The notes under the pieces are model-generated. The model had not been told where the DNA came from. It saw only the letters and a list, made by a program, of their open reading frames with translations, and did not search any database. Made by a program: the position numbers and the translations under genes. From the NCBI GenBank assembly GCA_019925795.1, contig CM034314.1, positions 93,925,264-93,989,263 of the forward strand: a DNA stretch of 64,000 nt, given 5' to 3'. Shown here one piece after another: positions 39,443 through 51,275 of the stretch (position 1 is the first letter of the stretch; every line of letters starts with the position of its first letter). This DNA comes from Dendrobium chrysotoxum. Its lineage: Eukaryota > Streptophyta > Magnoliopsida > Asparagales > Orchidaceae.

Positions 39443-40157
39443 TTTATCCCCTTAGACGAACATCTAATTCAAGTCTACAATATTTCCTTGGGTGAAGCAA
39501 CCCATGACTGCCAATAAGGATCCTTCAGTTGACTATCTTCTTTGACTAAGTAGTGTAGGGATAATGATAAATCGGGACAATGGAATCATGTTCACTACTC
39601 TCAGCTTTAAGTTCATGATGATAAATTTCAAATTCTAAACCAAAGTTGTTGCTATCATATGCTAGGAAATTGATGCTTATTTAATGATTGGCCTTAATCA
39701 AAAGTTTTCTCTTGATATCAGGAAGACTGATTATTCATAGGGATTTGCGTCTATGGAAAACCTGAAACTAAATTATAAAGTCCTTGTGAAATGGGGGCGA
39801 AATCTCTGGGTATTGTCTTATTTTAAATCTAATCCGACTTTTAAAAATTTACAATCCTTAAAACTCTCCCAGCGAAAGACCAGGGTGCGAATTTTCGTAG
39901 CCCATAATACCATACTGGAAAAATCAGAAATCTTTCTGCTTTTGTATTGTTGATTAAAAAACGGTCAAATTGACGATTTCAAGTCCAAGAACTTTTTCAT
40001 ATCTTTTCATATTTTTTAAATATCTGCAGTTACTTTTACGACAAATAATACTAATTGATGAAAAAAAGAAATCATCCTAAAGTTCACGAAACTCTTTCTT
40101 AAATGCATTGATGAACAGCTAATTTCACATGCAAGTCATTTTATGGTGGATTTTTTC
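39443..40157. other. Upstream region or 5' UTR intron of the FRS gene
   Basis: No TATA box was chosen. The run 'ttttttcag' ending at 40159, 12 bases before the FRS start codon, looks like a 3' splice site. This region is therefore likely the end of an intron in the 5' UTR; the leader exon upstream was not found. Confidence 0.45.
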
Positions 40158-40171
40158 AGGTCTGGATTTGA

Positions 40172-42313
40172 ATGATGGAAGTGACCTTAACGGATGATTA
40201 TAGCTTGTTAAGGGACAGTGCCATGGATCTTAATGATAACTCTACAGATCCTCCAATGGTTTTGGCTCTTGATGCTTTAGGCGACGAATTAAATGGCTCA
40301 ATCCCAGCGCCGCTGATTCTCATTGACAGTAATGGTATTGTTGAGCCAGCCATAGGAATGGAGTTTGATAGCGATGAAGCAGCTAAGGAGTACTACATAG
40401 CTTATGCAAATCATGTAGGATTTGGTGTTCGAATGAACAAGTCACGACGTTCAAGAAAAGATGACACAGTAATCATGCGGCGGTTTGTGTGTACTCGAGA
40501 AGGATTCCATTCCAAGAGGGTAATATATGATGATGGAAAGAAGAAGAGGAAGCGGGGAACTACAAGGGAAGGATGCATGGCCATGATTGAGGTCATCCGA
40601 AAGGATCATGGTAAATGGTTGGTTACTAAGCTTGAGACTGAGCATACTCATATGGTTGCTTTACCTGATAAAGTCCGACCACGTGCTGATAGGTCTATGA
40701 TCTCGCCAAATTCAGCTCTAATTCCTAGTGAGCCAAACGGGTTCAATAATTTGAAGAACTTCAACAGGGGGATCAGGGTCAATCCATTTGGGGAAGGAGG
40801 CGAGGCTCAGGGTCTTCTTGAGTATTTGAAGAGGATGCAAGCTGATAATCCTGCATTTTTCTATGCAATCCAAGTCGATAACAACAATTGCTTGACCAAT
40901 GTTTTCTGGGCTGATTCCAAATCTAGGATGGCTTATCAATGCTTCGGGGATGCTGTGACTTTTGATACTACTTACAAAAAAACAAAATACATGATGCCCT
41001 TTGCTACCTTTAGAGGCATAAACCATCATTTGCAGTCTGTTACATTTGGCTGTGCCTTGCTAATGGATGAAACTAAGGGTTCGTATGTTTGGCTTTTTGA
41101 AACTTGGCTTGCTGCCATGGGTGGTCGTCATCCTCTTTCATTATTTACCGATAGGGATAAGGCCATGGAAGGAGCTATCTCAAGGGTATTTCCAAGAACT
41201 CGTCATTGCTTCTGCAAGTGGCACATATTAAGCAGATGCAAGCAAAAGCTATGTGATGTCTATATGAAATACCCTACATTAAGAAGGGAGTTAAAGGATT
41301 GCATTAATGACTCTGAGACAATGGAGGAGTTTGAGACTCGTTGGGAATACATCCTTGATAAATATAACCTGTGGGATAATGCATGGCTGCAATCACTCTA
41401 TGAAATTCGCCCTCTCTGGGCTTCTATTTACCAGACGGACTTATTCTTTCCTGAACTGTCTCCATCTCAAAGACCAGAAAGCTTGAATAAATTCTTCAAG
41501 AGGAACTTCAATACTAAAACTTCTTTACTATTGTTTATTTCAAAATTTGATCAAGCGATGTCATCTCAGTACGAAAGGGAAGCCCAAGAAGACCTTGCTA
41601 CAGTATACTCTAAGCCCCTTTTGAAGACGCCATCACCTATTGAAAGACAAGCTGTGGATATTTACACAAATGCAGTATTTGAGAAATTTCAGGAGGAATT
41701 TGTTGAATCATTAGGATATCATGTTGACAAAATGGAGCATGGGCCTATAACCAAGTATAATGTGATGAAGGAAGATGATAATCATAAGGGCTACATTGTT
41801 AGTTTCAATGATTCTGATCAAAAGGCAAGCTGTAGTTGTTGCAAATTTGAGCGTTGTGGCATTTTATGTAGGCATGTCTTGAGAGTCTTTTTTGTTGTTG
41901 GAGTTCGTGTTCTCCCTGAGGTATATGTTCTGAAGAGATGGACAAGAAATGTCCTGAGCAATGTAGTTCTTGAAGAAAGAGTTACAGAACTTGGGCTAAG
42001 TTTCCAAGAGTATTTAGTTGCTTGGTACAATGATCTTTGCCTTGACGCTGTTAAATTTGGTATGGAAGGGGCTTTATCCTCAGAGACATATAAGGTTGCT
42101 AAACTAGCACTGCAGAAGTCTTTTGCTGAAGTTATTGCTGCTAAAAACAATCAGAAGAAAGGCCAACAGAATCTCCAAAGATTTGCAAGGTTACAGAAGA
42201 TGCAATATAAGGTTCCTCTGCCAAAATTGCAGCCTAAGAAGGCCCTCCTACCCAGGTTAACTCAACAAGATGAAGATGGTAGAAGCAAAAGAAATGCAGA
42301 AGATGTGCTGTAA
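40172..42313 (+). CDS. FAR1-RELATED SEQUENCE (FRS) family protein
   Basis: Single-exon 713-residue protein of the FRS/FHY3 family, plant transcription factors domesticated from Mutator-like transposases. The domains are in the expected order. A FAR1 (WRKY-GCM1 type) zinc-binding DNA-binding domain spans about residues 60-165, starting 'GMEFDSDEAAKEYY', with likely ligands Cys107, Cys135, His158 and His160. A MULE-derived transposase-like domain spans about 225-455 and includes 'VTFDTTY' (Asp265) and 'FTDRDK' (Asp327). A SWIM zinc finger lies at about 554-568, with Cys554, Cys556, Cys566 and His568. The length fits the family (about 550-850 residues). No inactivating change was seen. The start is the first Met of the frame, just after a probable splice acceptor at 40158-40159. 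Members act in light signalling, clock and stress responses; which subgroup this is cannot be settled here. Confidence 0.95.
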   Translation: MMEVTLTDDYSLLRDSAMDLNDNSTDPPMVLALDALGDELNGSIPAPLILIDSNGIVEPAIGMEFDSDEAAKEYYIAYANHVGFGVRMNKSRRSRKDDTVIMRRFVCTREGFHSKRVIYDDGKKKRKRGTTREGCMAMIEVIRKDHGKWLVTKLETEHTHMVALPDKVRPRADRSMISPNSALIPSEPNGFNNLKNFNRGIRVNPFGEGGEAQGLLEYLKRMQADNPAFFYAIQVDNNNCLTNVFWADSKSRMAYQCFGDAVTFDTTYKKTKYMMPFATFRGINHHLQSVTFGCALLMDETKGSYVWLFETWLAAMGGRHPLSLFTDRDKAMEGAISRVFPRTRHCFCKWHILSRCKQKLCDVYMKYPTLRRELKDCINDSETMEEFETRWEYILDKYNLWDNAWLQSLYEIRPLWASIYQTDLFFPELSPSQRPESLNKFFKRNFNTKTSLLLFISKFDQAMSSQYEREAQEDLATVYSKPLLKTPSPIERQAVDIYTNAVFEKFQEEFVESLGYHVDKMEHGPITKYNVMKEDDNHKGYIVSFNDSDQKASCSCCKFERCGILCRHVLRVFFVVGVRVLPEVYVLKRWTRNVLSNVVLEERVTELGLSFQEYLVAWYNDLCLDAVKFGMEGALSSETYKVAKLALQKSFAEVIAAKNNQKKGQQNLQRFARLQKMQYKVPLPKLQPKKALLPRLTQQDEDGRSKRNAEDVL

Positions 42314-43114
42314 GAATAGTTATATATATTTGTCTAACAATCATTTTTGATTACTATTAAACAACTTGTTTGTAGTGAGAGCAGCAGCTCTGTTCCAAAT
42401 ATAAGTACTTTTTCAGAAATTGTCAAATTTCCATGATGTATAGCAGTGCTTTTTTGATGTATGAAATTAGAAAATTCCTATATCATGTAATATAATTACT
42501 TCATGAAAATGATATTCAGTGTTTACTTTCTTGGATACGTGAGCTTGCTTTATGATGTTTTGATCTATTGTTTGACATTTAAATTTGTAAAATATTATTG
42601 CTATACTGATAGAATTTTCATTTTTCTTTTACATCCAACTCAAGAACAAGATGCAAATTCTGCTAGCCAAGTAGTCAGTTTTGTTTCTACAAGGATCTTG
42701 CAAATACGCAAGTCAATATTGTCGTAATGTTGTTAATTATATATTGTTCTACACCTATGGTTGATTGAATAAATGTATTCCTTGAAGTGGTATTGAATCT
42801 TTGCAATTTGGAAATGTTTTATTTGGTTTTCTGTTGAAACAAAAGCTTTTGGACGATTCATTTGCTTATTTACGCAAGAGGTTTAAAATTGCAGTTCACT
42901 TGATTACAAGTCACTATCTTTTGAATTTATTGATAAGAAGTTGATTTCATCCATCTTGAATTTTTGACGAAATGAGCCAAGTTGGCTTTGATATTAATTT
43001 GTTGTGCAGAAGCTCTAAAATTCAAGAATGAAAAATAGCATACATGTGATTTGATAGTTTTCCTACATCCAACGGAGATACAAAACTCATTATAAAATTG
43101 AAGGAAAAACATTT
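42314..43114 (+). other. 3' UTR and downstream flank of the FRS gene
   Basis: No coding signal was seen. A canonical AATAAA lies at 42768-42773, about 455 bp after the stop, and is a candidate poly(A) signal. The 3' UTR would be long or contain an intron: a C/T-rich run precedes 'caagaacaagatgcaaattc' at about 42640. Confidence 0.4.
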
Positions 43115-43119
43115 AGAAT

Positions 43120-46100
43120 TGATACGTCATAAAAAATCATCTTGATCCAGCACGAATCTCAAGGCACATCTTAATTGACAACTTTCAAAATTAAATTCGG
43201 GATTATTCGAACACCAATTTCAACAAACTTACAATCAAATTGAACGTTTCAATAAGACGAACTCAACAACATCAAGGGCTTAAAGTATATTTGGAAGCTT
43301 CAAAGCATAAATTGGATAATCAAATAGTCTCCAAATATGATATGCTTATAATCAAATCGAGCGGCTCGATGAGACGAATCCAACGAGCCCAAGATCGCTT
43401 AATTCAGACATCATTAAGATACTTAAATGCTATATGAATACTCTATAATTGAAGGAATTGATCTGTCTGATGGAGCACTTCGAATTTGCCATTGATCTTT
43501 TCTATATTAACAGAGCATGCCACACTCAAAAATTTATAAATAAGTCCCCTCTTCCCACATGAAGAGGGGGGAGTTTAGAATTTGGGCTAGAGATCAAGAG
43601 AGCTATAAGGTTTGAAGAATCACGGAGCTCAACCCCGAGACTGCCGTCGGTGAACCTCACCGCTTGGTTTCCACTATTGAACCTTCGCCCGATCATCGCC
43701 ATTAGACCTTCGTTTGGCCACCACGGCTGGGTCTACTTCCGACCACTGTTGCTCGTTGACTACGGTCCCTCCGACCTCTGCTGCCCGTCGACAACTGTCC
43801 CTCTTACCTCTGCCCGCCCACCGACTACAATTCCTCTGACCTCCGTCGCCCTTCAACTAGGGTCCCTCCGTCGCCCATTGACTACAGTCCATTCGGCCAC
43901 CGTCGCTCGCCGACTATGGTCCGTCCGACCACCATTGCCCGCTGACTACGGTCCCTCCGTCCTCTGTCACCCGCCGACTATTGTCCCTCCACCCTCCGTC
44001 ACCATCGACTACGGTCCCTCCGACCACCATCGCCCGCCGACTACGGTCCTATCGACAATCATCTCCCACTGATTATGGTCCTCGTCGACCTGCGTCTCCC
44101 TTCGACTACGGTCCCTCCGACCACTACCCCCCATTGACTAAAGTCCCTCTGACCTCCATCGTCCATCGACTACGGTCTCTCTGACTTTCGTCGCCCGTAG
44201 AGTACGGTCCCTCTGACCACCGTCGTTCGCCTACTACGGTCCCTCTGACCTCCGTCGCTCGCCGACTACGGTCCCTTTGACCTCTATCGCCTACTAACTA
44301 TTGTCCCTTCGACCTCCATCGCCCACCGAGCACTGTCCCTCCAACCTTTGTCACTTACCGACTACGATCCCATCCCTCCGTTGCTCGCCGATTATGGTCC
44401 ATCCTGCCACCGTTGCTCGCCGACTATGGTCCATCCGGCCACCGTTGCCCGCTGACTACGGTTCCTCCGGCCTCTGTCGCCAGCCGACTATTGTCCCTCC
44501 AGCCTTCGTCACCTACCTACTACAGTCCCTCCGACCACCATCATCGACATACTACGGTCCTATCGACAATCATCTCCCGTCGATTATGATCCTCTTCGAC
44601 CTCCGTCGCCCGTCAACTACGGTCCCTCTGGCCACCGTCGTCCATCGACTACAGTCCCTCCGACCTCCATCATCCACCGACTACGATCCCTCTGACCTTC
44701 GTCGCCCGTAGAGTACAGTCCCTCTAACCACCATTGTCCGCCTAATATGGTCCCTCTGACTTACGTCGCTCGCCGACTATAAGCCCTCCGACCTGTATCG
44801 CTTGCTAACTACCGTCCCTTCGACCTTTATCGCCCGTCGAGTACTGTCCCTCCAACCTTCGTCGCTTGCCGACTACAATCCCTTCGACTACCATGGCCCG
44901 TCGACTACGGTCCCTCTGACCTCCGTCGCCCGCCAACTATGGTCTCTCTATCCTCTCTTCAGACAACAGTCCCCTCAACCTCAGTTGCTCGTCCGACTAC
45001 GATACTACTGACCAAACAAACAGGACCACATTGTTTTATCATCGGAAGTTTGGAATTTGGGCTAGAGATCGAGAGAGCTATAAGGTTTAAAGAATCACGG
45101 AGCTCAACCCCGAGACTACCGTCAGTGAACCCTCATCGCCTGGTTACCACTATTGGACCTTTGCCCGATCATCGCCATCAGACCTTCGTTTGGCCACCAC
45201 CGCTGGGTCTACTTCCGACCACTTTTGCTCGTTGAATATGGTCCCTCCAACCTCTACTGCTCGTCGACAACTGTCCCTCCTACCTCTGCCCACCCACCAA
45301 CTACGGTCCCTCCGACCTTTGTCGCCCGCCGACTACGGTCCATTCGGCCACCGTCGCTCGCCGACTATGGTCCATCCGGCCACCGTTGCCTGCAAACTAC
45401 GGTCCCTCCATCCTTTGTTGCCCACCGACTATTGTCCCTTCAGCCTCCATCACCCATCGATTACAGTCTCTCCGACCACAATCGACTGCCGACTACGGTC
45501 CTATCGACAATCGTCTCCCATCGATTATGGTACCCGCCGACCTGTGTCGCCCGTCGACTACGGTCCCTCCGACCACTGTTGCCCATCGACTATAGTCCCT
45601 CTGACCTCCATCGTCAACCGACTACGGTCCCTCCGACCTTCGTCGCCCGTAGAGTATGGTCCCTCTGACCACTGTCGTTCGCCTACTACGGTCCCTCTGA
45701 CCTCTGTCGCCCGTCGACTACGGTCCCTCCGACCTTTATCGCTTGCTAACTGCTGTCCCTTCGATCTCCATCACCCGCCGAGCACTGTCCCTCCAACCTT
45801 CATTGCTTACCGACTACGATCCCTTCCCTCCGACCTCCGTCGCCCGCCGATTATGGTCCATCCGACCACCGTTGCCCCCCGACTACGGTCCCTCCGGCCT
45901 TTGTCGCAGGCCCGCCGACTATTGTCCCTCCAGCCTCTGTCACCTATCTACTACGGTCCCTTCGACCACCATCGCCCGCCGACCACAGTCCTATCGACAA
46001 TCATCTCCCATCGATTATGGTCCCCGCCGACCTCCGTCACCCGTCGACTATGGTCCCTCCGGCCATTGTCGCCCATTGACTACAGTCCCTTCGACCTCCA

Positions 46101-46777
46101 TCGTCCACCGACTACGGTCTCTCCGACCTTCGTCGCTCGTAGAGTACGGTCCCTCTGACCACCATCGTCCGCCTACTACGGCTCCTTTGATCTCCGTCGC
46201 CCGCCGACGACAGTCCCTATGACCTCTATCGCATGCTAACTACCGTCCCTTCGACCTCCATCGCCTGCCGAGTACTGTCCCTCCAACCTTCGTCGCTTGC
46301 CGACTACGATCCCTTCGACTACCGTGGGCCGCCGAGTACGGTCCCTTCGACCTCCGTCGGCCACCGACTATGGTCTCTTTAACCTCTATCTCCCAACAAC
46401 GGTTCCTTCTACCTCAGTTGCTCGTTCAACTACGATCCTACCAACCAAACGAACATGACAACATTGTTTTATCACCGGATTCTTCCAACTATACTATGTA
46501 ATGTGCTTTATATGATGTATATTTTCTGCATTGAGCCATGCCCTTATCCCGAGAAAGGACATCATTTGTAATCGACTATAAACACTAGTAGAATCATTTT
46601 AATTAGGCCAGATCTCGTGGTTTTTTCTCTTTTGAGGGTTTTCCACGTAAAAATCTTGATGTCTCTTATGACTATTGCACCTCTTTCTCTCTTCTATATG
46701 TGTGCTGGACCTTCGTACAGTTTTAAGACCCTAAAATCTATATCTCTCTACCGCCGCGAATGTTCCAGGACGCAACA
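43120..46777 (+). mobile_element. Solo LTR of the mini-LTR family with giant minisatellite (copy 3)
   Basis: It starts TGATACGTCAT and ends ACGCAACA, flanked by AGAAT (43115-43119) and AGAGT (46778-46782). This 5-bp duplication has one mismatch. The TATA box (TATAAATA) is at 43535-43542. At 3658 bp it is over three times longer than copies 1 and 2. The excess is a minisatellite of 30-bp units built on 'ccgactacggtccctccgac' (type II), covering about 43730-45010 and 45210-46440. The two blocks are separated by a second copy of the leader (43570-43740 repeated at about 45045-45210), so a segment of about 1.47 kb has been duplicated in tandem. Long frames across the array (such as 322 codons at 45190-46158) encode arginine/leucine/proline-rich 10-residue repeats and are not called as genes. 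Confidence 0.88.
43730..46440 (+). repeat. 30-bp type II minisatellite array in solo LTR copy 3
   Basis: Some 85-90 diverged units occur, alternating 'cgactacggtccct' with 'ccgacctccgtcgcc'-like halves, interrupted once by the duplicated leader at about 45045-45210. Unit variants (for example 'gtagagtacggtccct') recur in the same order in both blocks, which supports block duplication. Confidence 0.9.
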
Positions 46778-46782
46778 AGAGT

Positions 46783-47605
46783 CTCTCATAATCTCATTCA
46801 TAATTTATAGAAGTAATAATTCCAATTCTTCTATAATACTAATGATTAATCATAATTGAAGAGTATTGTAATGGCCTGCATTATAACTTTTTGTGATAGT
46901 CATCAATGAGGACTTTTTTGATGATGCTTAGACTTTTATAGCATGAAATGAGTCATCATTTTCAACATCATGAATGCAAGTTCCAGTAATTATGTGAAGA
47001 CTCATCTCCACATGCCAGAATTTGGATTGTCTGAAGTCTATAATAATATTATTACTCTTAACATAGAATTAATTATTACTCTTAACATAAAATTAACACA
47101 GAATTTGGATTGTCTGAAGTGCAGCAATAACGGCTTTCAATTAATTCATATCAATGCTTCAAATTAATTTTCCTATTTTTAAGTACTTATATTTTAATTT
47201 TGATCATCTGTCTTTCAGACAAAGGTATTTCATGGCACAATTTTTTTTTTCTAAATCAACCTTAACAAATTTCACTTTCAGCTTTTTCTCAGTGCTTTCC
47301 TTTCTGATATATAATTCACGATTGATGCATTCTGCTTTCAAATAATTTCCTTTATCCCATTACCAGTCTTATGATGAGGCTACTTTATATTCATAGAAAG
47401 TTCAGATTTCAGCAAACAGCCATTTGATTAAGGGCATTGAAAGCAAGGGGACAGCCGTTCACTTCATTGAGTTCAATGCAATAATCTGAAGCTCTTTCCT
47501 TCAATAATTCTCTTCCTCCATGCTTCTGTAACCAATTTCTATAAAATGCTTCCACCCTCTTTTGCTCATCCAAACTAAGTTTTCTCTGATACTAAATCTT
47601 ATCGA
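46783..47605. other. Spacer and upstream region of the gene at 47606
   Basis: AT-rich sequence with a short local duplication of 'agaatttggattgtctgaagt' at 47020 and 47099. The 5' UTR of the next gene should lie in the last about 200 bases; no TATA box was chosen. Confidence 0.4.
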
Positions 47606-48665
47606 ATGGAAAAGGGCTTTACACAGATGGATATTGATGAGTGGGAACTTCTCTGTCACAAAATTTCTCACACAGTTGTTCAGGAGTTAGTGCTTCCTTC
47701 TCGGGCAATGGAAGAAGAGGTGCTGAGTCTGGAAAGCAATATCAAGCAGCAGGATTTGACTCCAAGTCAGCCAAACATTCAAGCTACAAAAGCTGAACTC
47801 CATGAAGGAGTTATTGAAGGTTTGTGGAGTCTGATTTCTACAAGATATTTGTCTGGTTCTTGTACCTTATGAAATATTCAGAAATATATTATGTGGGAAC
47901 AGACTACGAGAAAATTTGACGTTTTTTTCTTTGATGACTGTCTTTCTTAGCCTTCCATTTAAAAGAGTGACATCTCCCACAGTTATAACTGAATAACATA
48001 CTGAAATTCATCCGGCCATGGATGCATCACTATAAAATTTTGAGCCACGTACATTCCATATGCGTTCTTTGATCTTATGATGGTTTCTCTTCTGTTCTTT
48101 GGTTTTCGATATTAACAGGAGACGTTGAAGAAGACGAGCTTGCCCAGCTTTGCAATTATGAGAAACAAAGTGAGGAAGAAGAAGAAGAAGAAGAAGAAAT
48201 CGATGATGAGCAGGCGATGGCATTCAGGACCACTGCTGATATTACTTCTGATGGAAATTCAGAAGGCATATCATTCAGTGAAGAGGACGAAGCAGAGGAA
48301 TTGGGGGAGTTGGTAGAGTACACTGGTCCTGAATCTAAAGAGAAGAGTGGTCGTAATACATTTAGATTGAGAACTTTGCTGAGGTCTGCTGGCTTGGCTG
48401 CTGCCACATTCTCCATCTTCATACTGCAGAAATCCATGCCCAGGAATCAGAAAATTCAATTCAGAATCTCCAAAAATGAGGTCATTAAATTCTTTCAGTA
48501 CATTCATTTCAAATTCTTTGTTTGTTCTATATATTTCTCCAAATGACTTCATTTTTTGGGTGGCAGAAACCTAAGCAACTGTTGCAGCATCAGCAGGAAG
48601 TTCCAGAACTATTGACAGCTACATCTCACAGTTCATTTAGTGGGCATTATGACATGTGGTATTAA
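47606..48665 (+). CDS. Unrecognised acidic protein with one membrane segment (three exons)
   Basis: Exons are 47606-47819, 48119-48480 and 48567-48665. The introns are 299 and 86 bp, with donors G|GTTTGT and G|GTCATT and acceptors 'aacag' and 'ggcag'. Phases fit (1, then 0) and the joined frame gives 224 residues ending in TAA. The N-terminus has 'DEWELL' (residues 11-16). Next comes a strongly acidic middle with a run of nine Glu (90-98) and further Asp/Glu-rich stretches to about 146. A basic turn and a hydrophobic segment of about 17 residues follow (about 157-174, 'LLRSAGLAAATFSIFIL'), then a short basic/Gln-rich tail ending 'GHYDMWY'. I do not recognise the family. The layout suggests a single-pass, possibly tail-anchored membrane protein facing the cytosol with its acidic part. 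Confidence 0.78.
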
Positions 48666-48878
48666 TGTATCTGATTGAGCTTTTAAATGAGTAATTTGGG
48701 TCCAGAATTATGAAACTAAGTGCTGGGCACATGGGTTGACAGGGTTGTCAATAAGATTGTTGAGAGGAAATGAATTTAATAAACTCAATTCTGCCTTTTT
48801 ATCGCTTTCATGTGTTCATATAGCTACTTTGAATGTTTTTTTCAAGAAATTTAATAAATGTGATGAATGAAATATTAA

Positions 48879-49008
48879 AGCTTCGTTTGGTACGATTTTT
48901 TTGCTGTTTTTTGAAACAGCTTTCTAGTACAAAAATTTCTAGTTTAAAAAATTTTTGTACTAAAAAGCTATCTTAAAAAGCAGCAAGAAAGCCACCCCAA
49001 ATAAAACT
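48879..49008. mobile_element. Tourist-like MITE
   Basis: Inverted terminal repeats ('agcttcgtttgg...' left; 'agttttatttgg...' when the right end is reversed) enclose a 130-bp AT-rich element with internal 'ttgtactaaaa' palindromes. It is flanked by TAA on both sides (48876-48878 and 49009-49011). A further partial left end ('ggcttggtttaaggtggctttcttacc') starts directly at 49012. Confidence 0.75.
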
Positions 49009-49059
49009 TAAGGCTTGGTTTAAGGTGGCTTTCTTACCGCTTTATTTTTAAGGAGCTAT

Positions 49060-50263
49060 TTGGCAATCAGTAGAATTTAACAAATCCTATAAATTCGGAT
49101 TCCCAAGTCATTCTGTTAAATCCTATGAAACTATTTGGCAATGTAATCCAAAATTTAAGATAATTAGTTCATTCAAAAATAAATTTTAATGTGTTTTAAA
49201 TTTAATGTGTTAAATGAGTTATTAATTTTAATTTAATTATCATAAGTTATAGTGATTGATAATATAATTAAAAGTTAGTTTAATTATCAAATAATTTAAT
49301 TATTTGAATTTAATTAAAAATAAACCTAAAATTTGATGGTTAAATACATTTAATATAGAAAGGCATTAGCTACCACTTATGCTTACAGAAGCCTTTTAGT
49401 GAATTGGAAGCAACCAACCACAGATCATGCTTAGAGCTAAAGCTTCTCATGGCCACATTTGCAAGCAAGGTATATTTCTGACTAGGTGACCTAAAAGTCC
49501 ATCTCATCAGCTCATTATGAGCTAAGATTTTGAAACTAATGATACTTAACAGTTACATAATTGACAAAATCATGTTATCACAGTAGCGGCTAAATTATTG
49601 GAGTTCCTTTTTCTTATGAAATAATTATTATTGTCGGCAAAAAATTATTTTATTGGTGCTCCAAATTGTAATTTCATTAAAAAAAAATCCTACAAAATAG
49701 ATGCTGCAGATCTAGTCCAATTTGGTTTACTGCAAATTTACACAGAAATATAGAAAAATAACTTATGGATTTTACGTCAACTTTGATCAACCAAAAATTC
49801 AGTATTCAACAGATCAGACGGATCCACAAAATTCTTAAATTTCTTTTTCATGGTATTTGTTTAATTTGCTTTAAAATGTAAAATCAACCGATCAAAAGGG
49901 CCAGTGAAGCAATTGGAAGAAATTTCTTTCCCTGTAAAAAATATATACAGATCTATTCACAAAATATGAAAATGTGAATATCTGCGTTCCCTCTGCATTT
50001 TAATGGCTTCCCTTCTGTCCTTAATTAATAAAGGACTTTCATGAAAAGTATGTAAAAATTGACACTATCACAATAATAAAAATCTCATTATACCACAGAA
50101 CAAGTAATTACATGAACAGATAGAGGAAACCCACCATAAATAAAATAAAAATTACAATCAAGAAGGAAAATTAAATAGAAGGAATAATAACCGACATTTA
50201 TTACCCTAACCCTAAATCCCCAAAAGAAATGGAACCCCTCAATAACTTTCAAAAGAATTCATC
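49060..50263. other. AT-rich spacer
   Basis: No gene was recognised. The last 150-250 bases should contain the 3' UTR of the minus-strand arabinogalactan peptide gene. Confidence 0.4.
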
Positions 50264-50343
50264 ATGGCCAACCCTAATCACATACATGCATCAGAAGAAT
50301 TACAAACCAAACCAATATTCAACTTAAACCAAAGAATCAGATC

Positions 50344-50535
50344 TCAGCAGAAGAAGAATCCGAAGACGAGGGCGGAGAGGGAAGCGAGAGCTGCCGCGGG
50401 AACTGCGGCAACGGCACCGGAGGTGGGGCTAGGCGCTGGAGCGTCAGCTGCAGCGGCGAGCCCCACTAGAGATGAGGCGGCGATGGCGGCCACAGCGGCG
50501 GCGGCGACAACCCTCATTCTTAGAGATGACTGCAT
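50344..50535 (-). CDS. Arabinogalactan peptide (AG peptide), GPI-anchored
   Basis: A 63-residue secreted precursor. It has an N-terminal basic tip and a hydrophobic Ala-rich signal peptide to about residue 29. A very short mature core, 'DAPAPSPTSG', carries the Ala-Pro/Ser-Pro pattern that is hydroxylated and glycosylated in AG peptides. A hydrophobic C-terminal tail (about residues 42-63) acts as a GPI-attachment signal. Size and order match the plant AG-peptide family (about 58-65 residues), whose mature products are only 10-15 residues at the plasma membrane. Codons are GC-rich, unlike the flanks. The plus strand is also open here but encodes an Ala-rich shadow. Upstream at 50629-50635 lies a TATA box on the same strand. 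Confidence 0.88.
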   Translation of the reverse strand: MQSSLRMRVVAAAAVAAIAASSLVGLAAAADAPAPSPTSGAVAAVPAAALASLSALVFGFFFC

Positions 50536-50628
50536 TTTTTTGCCCTAAAAACTTAGATGTCTGTTTTTTAGGCGAGAGATTTAAAGAAAGATGAGCTCGA
50601 CAGGTAATTAAAGCGGAAGAGAGAGGGG

Positions 50629-50635
50629 TTTTATA
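50629..50635 (-). promoter_or_regulatory. TATA box of the AG-peptide gene
   Basis: On the minus strand this reads TATAAAA, followed by a C/T-rich stretch ('cccctctctcttcc'), which is typical of plant core promoters. Transcription would start near 50600, giving a 5' UTR of about 65 bases. Confidence 0.7.
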
Positions 50636-50785
50636 GAGGAAGGGCGGGCAGAGGGCAGCTTTTCTGGCTGCCCGTAACGGGCCATTAGCTTGCATCCCTT
50701 TTTCGCATAAGCGCACAACTTTTTTATTATTTTCATACCGCATGACTTCAATTTTTAAAAGTATAATATTCTTATTTCTTTTTAG

Positions 50786-51275
50786 GAGTGCCAAAATGAA
50801 TTTACGAATGGGATTAGGGTCCAACTTGAAATGGACCCGCCACAAACTTGGGTCAATCTGACCTGACATGTTGACCCGGGCATTACGTGGGAGAGTGCGG
50901 GCAAGTGCGTACATATAGGCTAGCTGGCGAGGGGCTTGTGGGCAAGGGCGTGCGAAGCGGCCATCATGCTCATGTCGCATGCTGGGGCGGGATGATCGTG
51001 GGTTTGCGACCGACTGATGAGCAGAGTGTGGACCAACGACAATAAACGGAACGCGATAATGAGATGATTGCTACAAACGAGACGAACGGGTTACTTCCAA
51101 GTTGATTTCGAGTTTTTGGTTGATTCAAACCCGACTTGAATTTACAACCTGGTTAAGATTTGAAAGCCGAATCCGATCCGTTTTTCAAATGGGTTGACCC
51201 AAACTCATAATTTTCAAATTAGGCTCGTGTCGATTTTTCGGATCAGGTCGTGTCAAATATTGACACCCATATTAG
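50786..51275. mobile_element. Possible MITE-like element with GGGTGTCAA-type ends
   Basis: The left part begins 'ggagtgccaaaatg' and the right part ends 'caaatattgacaccc', forming weak inverted ends. The interior has many 'gacccg/ggttgaccc' and 'aacccgact' words typical of old plant repeats. No matching target duplication was found, so the boundaries are uncertain. Confidence 0.35.

Noticed and set aside
40411..42150. Antisense frames inside the FRS gene
   Set aside because: They are shadows of a well-conserved coding exon on the other strand.
45190..46158. 322-codon open frame as a gene
   Set aside because: The frame is open only because the minisatellite period is a multiple of three; overlapping frames are equally open.
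43730..46440. Regular about 30-bp repeats resembling a CRISPR array
   Set aside because: Units are directly adjacent with no unique spacers, within an LTR of a plant genome.
50444..50980. 178-codon minus-strand frame overlapping the AG-peptide gene
   Set aside because: It runs through the TATA box and promoter in another frame and has no family features; the AG peptide explains the locus.
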